A stretch of DNA of 64,000 nucleotides from Youngiibacter multivorans (GTDB taxonomy: Bacteria; Bacillota; Clostridia; Clostridiales; Clostridiaceae). The notes beneath the pieces were generated by a model that did not search any database, had not been told where the DNA came from, and worked only from the letters and a program-made list of their open reading frames with translations. The translations under genes were made by a program, and so were the position numbers. The DNA lies in assembly GCF_017873395.1 (NCBI RefSeq), contig NZ_JAGGKC010000020.1, forward strand, positions 1 through 64,000. Direction: 5' to 3'. This document shows positions 57,863 through 64,000 of this stretch, piece after piece. The first letter of the stretch is position 1. Every line of letters begins with the position of its first letter.

Positions 57863-58989
57863 GCGTTCTTCCCCTCTTCCTCGGATACCTTCCTCTGATA
57901 AGCCACTTCATATTCGTCAGGATCAAAATTGACCGCGACTGGTCTTCCCGTCCATGCTGACAGGTATGCTGCGTTAACCGCTCTCACCGTGTCCCTTCCA
58001 CCCCTGAAGGAGCACTGAATGTCCTTTGCTCCATCAATTGCGTCCACGAAATTCTGTATTGTTGCTGCCTGCTCCACTTTGTTGGGAACTATCGGAATTT
58101 CCTCGAAGGCTTCAGTCCATGGCACCTTTGTAAAGTAGCCGGTTTCAGTCCTTGCAAATTCCTCCTCAGGCATCGAGAGTGTTCTCACCGTAAGCCTTGA
58201 ATCATCCTCAACGATGATCTGACCTCTGTCAAAGGACAGCTCCAGCCTGTTTGTTCCCGGGCACTCGTGGGTAGATGCGGTGAAAGTACCTGTAGCGCCG
58301 TTCTCGTAGAACAGAACAAGTGTCACATCATTTTCAGTGGTCACAGGCCGGTGCAGCCCTTCTGCAGTGTAGGCTGAGATTCTCTCAGGCATCCCTGCTA
58401 TCCAAAGCAGGAGGTCGAACTGATGCACCGCCTGGTTCATGAGCACTCCGCCGGCCTCAGTCTTCCAGCTCCCTCTCCAGGAGCCAGACCTGTAGTAGGC
58501 ATAGGTCCTGTACAGGTTGGTTATCTGCCATGATGAACGTCTAAGTTCCCCAAGGCTTCCCGATCGGACAATATCCCATACCTTCCTGTATAATTTGTTA
58601 GCTCTCCTGTTTACCATTACCCCTGCTGCAAGGTCAGGTCTGCCATCAGCCAATGTGACAAGCCTCTCTACTTCAATGGTACTTACTCCAAGAGGCTTAT
58701 CGACAAGTACGCTTATCCCTCTGGCAATGGCTTCTTCAGCCATTTTTGCATGAAGTGTGTGTGGAGTCGTTATTATCACACCATCCACGAGGCCTGAATC
58801 AAGCATGTCAGTATAACTGTCGAATATCCTGATGTCAGAAATCCCGCACTTTTTTGCAGCTTCCTCCGCCTTAACGGTATTTCTCGAGGATAGGGCTGCT
58901 AAAGCTGCTCCATCCACCATACCTTCACCGAAGATCGACATGTAGTCTCCTGCTATCTGGCCTATTCCTGCTATCCCGATCCTTTTCAT
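57844..58989 (-). CDS. Gfo/Idh/MocA-family dehydrogenase
   Basis: This 381-residue NAD(P)-dependent oxidoreductase has the Rossmann motif GIAGIGQIAGDYMS (about 5-18), the DKPLGVS active-site segment (EKP type, about 97-103) and EAGGVLMNQAVHQFDLLLWIAG (about 172-193), where the catalytic Lys and His belong. Family members act on inositols, deoxysugars and, in the sialic acid field, on 2,7-anhydro-Neu5Ac (NanOx). It overlaps neighbours on both sides, so it belongs to the pathway. Its substrate is the key open question. Confidence 0.88.
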   Translation of the reverse strand: MKRIGIAGIGQIAGDYMSIFGEGMVDGAALAALSSRNTVKAEEAAKKCGISDIRIFDSYTDMLDSGLVDGVIITTPHTLHAKMAEEAIARGISVLVDKPLGVSTIEVERLVTLADGRPDLAAGVMVNRRANKLYRKVWDIVRSGSLGELRRSSWQITNLYRTYAYYRSGSWRGSWKTEAGGVLMNQAVHQFDLLLWIAGMPERISAYTAEGLHRPVTTENDVTLVLFYENGATGTFTASTHECPGTNRLELSFDRGQIIVEDDSRLTVRTLSMPEEEFARTETGYFTKVPWTEAFEEIPIVPNKVEQAATIQNFVDAIDGAKDIQCSFRGGRDTVRAVNAAYLSAWTGRPVAVNFDPDEYEVAYQRKVSEEEGKNAWTGKE

Positions 58990-60656
58990 TCATTGCCTCC
59001 CATGTATGCTGCTATTGGTTCTCCATTTTCAAACTTTACCCTGATCATCGTTACAAGGCTTTCATCCTTTTGGGGATAGTCCTCCCTGTAATGTGAGCCT
59101 CTGCTCTCCTTCCTCAGGTCCATGGCTTCAATGCATGCCTTTGCCATTTCAACTGATGAAAGAAGTCTGTTCGAATCAAGGTATTCAAGCATGTATGAAT
59201 CCGAGGATCCATTCTTTGTCAAACACCTGCCTTTTTCAAGCACCAGGGAACCAATGAAATCCCTCACTCTCTCAAGGCTTTCTCTGCTTCTCGAAAGAAA
59301 TGCATCCCTGTACATGACCTCTCTGAGAGCCTCCAGCTTTTCTTTTGCATTCTTTATGCTGAAGACTTCAAGTTCAGCTTCATCAGGCTCAGCTGCTTTA
59401 TCCGTATCATTATTTCTCTTGTATCCCGCTGCCGACCTTCCAGCCTTGAAGCCGAACACAATTCCATTTGCTGTGGAAAGTCCTCCGATCCTGTCAGCAC
59501 CATGCATTCCGCCTGTGCATTCTCCGCAGGCATAAAGTCCTGGAACCGAAGTCTTGGCATTTTCATCGATTTCGATCCCGCCATTTGATGCATGCATGAA
59601 CGGTGCCAGAATGATCTCTTCCTCAGCTGATACTCCCTTTTCTTCCTTTAGCCACCTGAAGTATTCCTTTACGAATTCACTTCCGGCATTGAGCCTATCA
59701 AGGTCGTACCTTAAGTTAAGCCCATCTGTCTTTTCTCTCTCCATCTCCTTTGCAAAGGAGATGTCCAGGTACCTTGAGATCGTCTCTGATGAGAACGGTC
59801 CGTGCAGGCTTCTTGCATCAAGAACCTCCTGCTCCGTAAGTCCTTCCGGAAGGTATTTCCCGATGAAGTCATTACCATCCCTATCAGTGAACCTTGATGC
59901 GAAAAAGGTCTTTTCATTGTATATGGTCTTGAATGACGGCCTTACGAATCCCAGCATTATCTGCATGAACTCAAGGTTCACCGCACTAGCTCCTGCCCTC
60001 ATGGCAGCCGCAGTTCCTGTTGCATCCACATCATCTGTTGTAAGTCTTCTCTTGTATAATCCGCCAAGGCCCCCGCTAGCGAGTATGACAGCTTTTGCAG
60101 CGATATACACTGGATCCTTTTTATTCAGGACTCCGACTGCACCGCTGACTATTCCATCATTCATTGCAAGCTCCGTCATCTGGAAGAACGGGAGTGTCTT
60201 CACTCCTGATTCCTCGAGTATCAAGGGCAGGCTGCTAAGGAGCTTCTTCTTTGTGAGCCCTCTCCATCTCCTGTGCTTGTGGTCGAAGCAGGGAATATAC
60301 TCCTTCTCTCCTTTGGCATCCTCAGAGGGCTTCATGAGCTCGACTCCCAAAGACTCAAGCTCGTCAACCGAGCTGTTAAGCCCTTCGACGAAAGCTCTTG
60401 CAACCTTCTCGTCTATCATCCCTGACCCTACGCTCCTGATGGTTTCAAGGAGTTCACCATTATCTTCCTCTCCATCCGGACCTACCAGACCGAAGCCCCA
60501 GGTACCAGGATAGAATGTGGAGCCTGAGAATATATTGGCCGAGGAGGTGAGGAGCACACTCCTCCCCTCCCTGGCAGCTGATATTGCTGCACAAACCCCT
60601 GCAATTCCAGATCCAATTACCAGGATGTCGGTCTCTATGCTTTTCCTAAGCTTCAT
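58986..60656 (-). CDS. FAD-dependent oxidoreductase of the fumarate reductase/aspartate oxidase class
   Basis: This 556-residue flavoprotein has the ADP-binding VIGSGIAGVCAAISAAREG (about 13-31), the FAD-phosphate segment GLYACGECTGGMHGADRIGGLSTANGIVFG (about 366-395) and a C-terminal helical domain ending RGSHYREDYPQKDES, the SdhA/NadB pattern. No covalent-flavin His or heme or iron-sulfur partner is encoded nearby. The class oxidises succinate, aspartate or similar acids. In an aminosugar operon its role is unknown; it may oxidise or reduce an unusual nine-carbon acid. Confidence 0.85.
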   Translation of the reverse strand: MKLRKSIETDILVIGSGIAGVCAAISAAREGRSVLLTSSANIFSGSTFYPGTWGFGLVGPDGEEDNGELLETIRSVGSGMIDEKVARAFVEGLNSSVDELESLGVELMKPSEDAKGEKEYIPCFDHKHRRWRGLTKKKLLSSLPLILEESGVKTLPFFQMTELAMNDGIVSGAVGVLNKKDPVYIAAKAVILASGGLGGLYKRRLTTDDVDATGTAAAMRAGASAVNLEFMQIMLGFVRPSFKTIYNEKTFFASRFTDRDGNDFIGKYLPEGLTEQEVLDARSLHGPFSSETISRYLDISFAKEMEREKTDGLNLRYDLDRLNAGSEFVKEYFRWLKEEKGVSAEEEIILAPFMHASNGGIEIDENAKTSVPGLYACGECTGGMHGADRIGGLSTANGIVFGFKAGRSAAGYKRNNDTDKAAEPDEAELEVFSIKNAKEKLEALREVMYRDAFLSRSRESLERVRDFIGSLVLEKGRCLTKNGSSDSYMLEYLDSNRLLSSVEMAKACIEAMDLRKESRGSHYREDYPQKDESLVTMIRVKFENGEPIAAYMGGNE

Positions 60657-61590
60657 TCTTTTCTAAAGTATCTATGAATTTAACATCAGTCAGCGAAAGT
60701 CTCTTCTTGAGAGCTATGAAATCCTTTCTGATTGACGCCTCTTCAGCCTCAGTGAAGTTGGAGAAAGGCTTCCTTGCATAGCCTGCAGGAACTCCAATCC
60801 ACCTGTTTATCGCCTTAAGCAGCGACATAAGGCTTCCGTACTTGAGCATCTGCATGATTACCTCGACACCCTGTTTCATGACATTGTTCGCCTTCTCGAT
60901 GTCTCCCTTGACGAAAGCATCGTATATGGCAAGGAATGTATCAGGTATAGCATTGTAGGTCGAACCGATTATTCCGTCTGATCCTGCAAGAAGTCCTGAA
61001 AGGGCCATCTCATCAGCACCGGAATATACCATGAAATCCGGACCGATGTCTGACTTCAGCTGAGTTATCTCGAAATGTGTGGTTGATGTGTATTTTATTC
61101 CCTTAACTCCCGGAATCTTGGCAAGCTTTACCAGAGTTCCGTATCCCATGAGTCCTGCAAGAGGTATGTTGTATATTATCATCGGAAGCGGACTTGCCTC
61201 TGCAAGGTCCGTGTAGAAGCCTATGATCTGCTCCTCTGAAAACTTGTAGTAGAAGGGTGGCACTGAAGATATGGCATCCGCGCCAGATTCGTAAGCGTGA
61301 ACAGTAAGATCCTTTGAAAGCTTGGTGGATATTGCACCTACATGGACTATTACAGGAATCTTTCCCTTTACCTCGTCCATTACGATCTCAACTGCCTTTT
61401 TCCTCTCATCCTGTGACATGAGGAAGCCTTCTCCTGTTGAACCGACAATATAAAGTCCGTGTACACCCACACCGATGAGGTGTGATACGAGAGCTCTCAG
61501 GCCCTTCTCATCAAGTTCCTCCTCCGCAGTAAACGGGGTTAAAAGTGCAGGTATTACTCCCTTGATCTCTGATATGTTAAAATTAGCCAT
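60646..61590 (-). CDS. N-acetylneuraminate lyase-like / DapA-family enzyme
   Basis: This 314-residue TIM barrel belongs to the class-I aldolases that include NanA and DapA. Seen are VIPALLTPFTAEEELDEKGLRALVSHLIGVGVHGLYIVGSTGEGFLMS, the proton-relay Tyr in MIIYNIPLAG and the Schiff-base Lys in VKGIKYTSTTHFE (about 165-177). The GSTGEGF segment fits NanA better than DapA (GTTGE). It would cleave a sialic acid to pyruvate and ManNAc. A closely related keto-acid aldolase is possible. Confidence 0.85.
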   Translation of the reverse strand: MANFNISEIKGVIPALLTPFTAEEELDEKGLRALVSHLIGVGVHGLYIVGSTGEGFLMSQDERKKAVEIVMDEVKGKIPVIVHVGAISTKLSKDLTVHAYESGADAISSVPPFYYKFSEEQIIGFYTDLAEASPLPMIIYNIPLAGLMGYGTLVKLAKIPGVKGIKYTSTTHFEITQLKSDIGPDFMVYSGADEMALSGLLAGSDGIIGSTYNAIPDTFLAIYDAFVKGDIEKANNVMKQGVEVIMQMLKYGSLMSLLKAINRWIGVPAGYARKPFSNFTEAEEASIRKDFIALKKRLSLTDVKFIDTLEKNEA

Positions 61591-62608
61591 TCTTCACATT
61601 CCTTTCGATTTCTTCATCTACAAAGTGGCAAGCGACATGGTGTTTGCTTCCGTCAATATCGTATTCCTTAAGTTCAGGCTTTTCCGTTTTGCACCTTTCC
61701 ATGCAATATGAGCATCTGGGGTGGAAGGTACAGCCTGAAGGCGGTTTGGAAGGACTGGGGACATCTCCCTCAAGTATTATCCTGTTTGTCTTCCTGTCGG
61801 GTTCAGCGACGAATATTGCTGAGAGCAGTGCCTGTGTGTATGGATGGAGCTTGTTCCTGTATAGCTCGTCAGCATCTGCCAGCTCAACTATCCTTCCAAG
61901 GTACATTACAGCGATCCTGTCGCTTATGTACTCGACGACGCTCAGGTCGTGGGTTATGAATATGTAGGTAAGCTGCCTTTCTTCCTTGAGCTTCTTGAGC
62001 AGGTTCAGCACCTGTGCCTGTATGGACACGTCCAGTGCGCTTACCGCTTCATCGCATACTATGAGCTCAGGATTTACTGAAAGAGCTCTCGCTATTCCTA
62101 TCCTCTGCCTCTGACCGCCTGAGAACTCATGGGGATATCTGTCCATGTATTCCCTTCTCATGTTGACAGCCTCAAGAAGGTCTCCGATTATTTTCCTTCT
62201 TTCCTCCCTGGTCTTTACCCCGAATTTCTTCAGAGGATCCTCAAGGGACTGGAAGATGGTGAATGCAGGATTTAAAGATGAGTGTGGATCCTGGAAAACT
62301 ATCTGCAGCTTCTTTCTTGCATTGTCCAGCTCGCTGCCAGGAAGCTTCCTCAGGTCTTTCATCCCATCCTCGAATTTGTATTCCATGGTCCCGTCTGTAG
62401 CCTTGATAAGCTGCAGTATGGATTTCCCAAGCGTTGTCTTTCCACAGCCTGACTCCCCGACAAGTCCAAGGGTCTCGCCCTTGTACACATCGATGGAAAT
62501 ATCATCCACAGCCTTGACATAGCCCACTGTCTTTTTCAGGACTCCCTTTTTGACAGGGAAATATGTCTTGACGTTTTTTAGACTCAGGAGAACTTCCTTA
62601 TTTTCCAT
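61583..62608 (-). CDS. Oligopeptide-type ABC transporter ATP-binding protein (OppF)
   Basis: This 341-residue ATPase is of the Opp/Dpp type. Walker A GESGCGKTTLGKS is at about 53-65, the signature FSGGQRQRIGIARALSVNPELIVCDEAVSALD in the middle, and the C-terminal CTFHPRCSYCMERCKTEKPEL carries the iron-sulfur-like cysteine motif of OppF. GGAGG is nine bases before the ATG. It works with OppD, and in Haemophilus ducreyi a Dpp-family transporter (SatABCD) imports sialic acid, which suits this operon. Confidence 0.93.
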   Translation of the reverse strand: MENKEVLLSLKNVKTYFPVKKGVLKKTVGYVKAVDDISIDVYKGETLGLVGESGCGKTTLGKSILQLIKATDGTMEYKFEDGMKDLRKLPGSELDNARKKLQIVFQDPHSSLNPAFTIFQSLEDPLKKFGVKTREERRKIIGDLLEAVNMRREYMDRYPHEFSGGQRQRIGIARALSVNPELIVCDEAVSALDVSIQAQVLNLLKKLKEERQLTYIFITHDLSVVEYISDRIAVMYLGRIVELADADELYRNKLHPYTQALLSAIFVAEPDRKTNRIILEGDVPSPSKPPSGCTFHPRCSYCMERCKTEKPELKEYDIDGSKHHVACHFVDEEIERNVKNG

Positions 62609-63605
62609 TTGAAAGCACCTCCTTATAGTGCCAGCATCGTACCATGTGGTTGCCTTCGACTATTTCTTCGCCAGGCATCTCCATGCACTTGTCTGTTGCA
62701 AAATCGCATCTGTCCTTAAACTGGCAGCCAACTGGCCTGTTGTATGGGTCCGGTGTTGATCCCCTGATTGGCTTCAGGTCCTGGTTCCTGCCCTTACCGA
62801 GTATCGGTATGGACTGGAGCAGTCCCCTTGTATATGGATGAGCCGGATTAGTCAGCACTTCCTTGGTAACTCCGCTTTCAACGATGTTTCCCATGTACAT
62901 GACAGCAACCTCGTCGGAAACCTCGTTGACAACGCCCATGTCGTGGGTTATCAGAAGAACCGCCGTGTTGAATTCCTTCTTCAGCTTCATGATCAGCTCG
63001 AATATCTGTGCCTGGATCGTAACGTCCAGGGCAGTAGTCGGTTCGTCCGCGATAAGTACCTTCGGATTGCAGCTCATTGCCATGGCAATCATGGCCCTCT
63101 GCCTCATTCCTCCTGAGAACTGATGAGGATATTCATTGACCCTCTGCTCAGGATTTGGTATTCCCATTAAAGTAAGGAGCTCTATTGATCTTGCATGAGC
63201 TTCCTTGCCGGTCATTTTGGTGTGAGCCTTCAGGTTTTCTGAAATCTGGAAACCTACCGAATAAACCGGATTAAGGGCGGTCATCGGGTCTTGGAATATC
63301 ATAGCGATATCCCCACCCCTTATGGACCTCATCTTCTTTCCGTTCTTCGGAAGCTGGTCTATCCTTATCTCTTCATTGTCAGAGTAATAGGTGATCGAGC
63401 CTTCCTCAATCCTTGAAAGATCAGGCAGAAGCTGCATTATCGATGCTGCTGTTACGCTCTTTCCGCAGCCCGATTCACCTACGACACAAAGTGTCCTTCC
63501 CTTCCTGATGTCAAAGGATACTCCGTTAAGAGCCCTGTTGCACCTTTCGTTTGTATAGAAATATGTCTTGAGATTATTTACACTTATTATCTTGTCCTGT
63601 TCCAT
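62598..63605 (-). CDS. Oligopeptide-type ABC transporter ATP-binding protein (OppD)
   Basis: This 335-residue ATPase has Walker A GESGCGKSVTAAS (about 40-52), the signature FSGGMRQRAMIAMAMSCNPKVLIADEPTTALD and the C-terminal CQFKDRCDFATDKCMEMP cysteine segment of OppD. AAGGAGG is close to the ATG. It overlaps OppF by 11 bp. It pairs with OppF to drive a nutrient ABC importer. Confidence 0.94.
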   Translation of the reverse strand: MEQDKIISVNNLKTYFYTNERCNRALNGVSFDIRKGRTLCVVGESGCGKSVTAASIMQLLPDLSRIEEGSITYYSDNEEIRIDQLPKNGKKMRSIRGGDIAMIFQDPMTALNPVYSVGFQISENLKAHTKMTGKEAHARSIELLTLMGIPNPEQRVNEYPHQFSGGMRQRAMIAMAMSCNPKVLIADEPTTALDVTIQAQIFELIMKLKKEFNTAVLLITHDMGVVNEVSDEVAVMYMGNIVESGVTKEVLTNPAHPYTRGLLQSIPILGKGRNQDLKPIRGSTPDPYNRPVGCQFKDRCDFATDKCMEMPGEEIVEGNHMVRCWHYKEVLSNGK

Positions 63606-63615
63606 CGCTGCCTCC

Positions 63616-64000
63616 TTAACCCTGCTGCGTCGGGTCCGCAGAATCTCTCAGACCGTCACCCATGAAGTTGACGCTCATAACGAAGAGAGATATTATAAGC
63701 CCTACTGGAAGCCAGATCCACCAGTTCCGAAGAAGGACTGTCTGGTCCTGCGCTGCATTGAGAATGTTGCCCCATGTGGCTATTTCCAGAGGTACACCGA
63801 GTCCGAGGAATGACAGTGACGCCTCCTCAAGTATGAACATGGCGGTGCTTAGCGTTATGTTTACAAGTATCGGTCCGATTGCATTAGGCAGCATGTGCTT
63901 ATAGCAGACTATGACGTCGCTTAGTCCGAAAGCCTTCAGTGCCTGTACATATTCTTCCTCTCTTATCGACAGCATCCTCGCCCTTGTCATTCTGTACACG
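63616..64000 (-). CDS. Oligopeptide-type ABC transporter permease (OppC), partial
   Basis: The last 127 or more residues of an OppC-type permease are visible: RMTRARMLSIREEEYVQALKAFGLSDVIVCYKHMLPNAIGPILVNITLSTAMFILEEASLSFLGLGVP, then a typical C-terminal helix and VNFMGDGLRDSADP. The gene runs off the right edge; no start codon is seen here. It is 10 bp ahead of OppD. The receptor and OppB should lie beyond the window. Confidence 0.94.
   Translation of the reverse strand, partial: VYRMTRARMLSIREEEYVQALKAFGLSDVIVCYKHMLPNAIGPILVNITLSTAMFILEEASLSFLGLGVPLEIATWGNILNAAQDQTVLLRNWWIWLPVGLIISLFVMSVNFMGDGLRDSADPTQQG

Noticed and set aside
59554..60513. 319-codon plus-strand frame opposite the flavoprotein gene
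   Set aside because: Shadow of the flavoprotein; very serine-rich and without a ribosome-binding site.
1..64000. CRISPR arrays, tRNA and rRNA genes
   Set aside because: I looked for regular spaced repeats, tRNA T-loop motifs and conserved rRNA segments and saw none; the only tRNA-like signal is the T-box leader.

Overview
The window reads as chromosome of a low-to-mid GC member of the Firmicutes, most likely a fermentative anaerobe of class Clostridia. The pointers are strong AGGAGG ribosome-binding sites, several TTG and GTG starts, TTGACA/TATAAT promoters with 17 bp spacing, a tryptophan T-box in front of the trp operon, DegV, a fused OpuA osmolyte transporter and murein-sugar recycling. 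The species cannot be named from sequence alone. No rRNA, tRNA or CRISPR array was seen.

Layout. 0-5 kb: a LysR regulator; an arsR-permease-thioredoxin operon for thiol-reactive metalloids; a GNAT enzyme; a YhhN-like membrane protein and DegV. 5-9.2 kb: an OpuA-type transporter whose permease carries two tandem substrate-binding domains at its N-terminus. 9.5-14 kb: a YdeI-like protein, a ProX-type deacylase, 3-hydroxybutyrate dehydrogenase behind a long structured leader, a zinc-ribbon membrane protein and two small membrane proteins. 14-18.5 kb: the fructose operon fruR-fruK-fruA(IIA)-fruA(IIBC) with tandem 10-bp repeats just after its promoter, then a GNAT gene. 18.6-22.5 kb: an orphan Tad-like pseudopilin protein, a SWIM zinc-finger protein with a possible degenerate c-di-GMP-I riboswitch upstream, a GH1 remnant and an IS200/IS605 element with intact tnpB and decayed tnpA.

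22.8-27.8 kb: a BMP-family nucleoside ABC importer (lipoprotein, double ATPase, two permeases). 28-36.6 kb: a DUF234 ATPase behind a 20-bp perfect inverted repeat, a DMT exporter, an ABC-2 exporter, an MFS transporter, a PanE-like reductase and a DsrE-like protein. 37.3-41.6 kb: murQ-murP-mupG-murR, which takes up and cleaves murein-derived MurNAc sugars. 41.7-49 kb: trpEGDCFBA plus an alpha/beta hydrolase on the minus strand, controlled by a Trp T-box. 49-53.8 kb: redox proteins (DsrE-like, a frameshifted flavodoxin, an FMN reductase, a CopZ/BFD iron-sulfur protein, an HxlR regulator) and an alkylsulfatase-like MBL hydrolase.

53.9-64 kb (running off the right edge): one long minus-strand operon with Opp-type ABC transporter genes, a NanA-like lyase, an FAD flavoprotein, a Gfo/Idh/MocA dehydrogenase, an SGNH esterase, nanE, a ROK kinase, an RpiR regulator and nagB. 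It forms an almost complete route from an imported sialic acid to fructose-6-phosphate. The flavoprotein and the dehydrogenase have no place in the textbook pathway, so this is the best candidate for new chemistry in the window.
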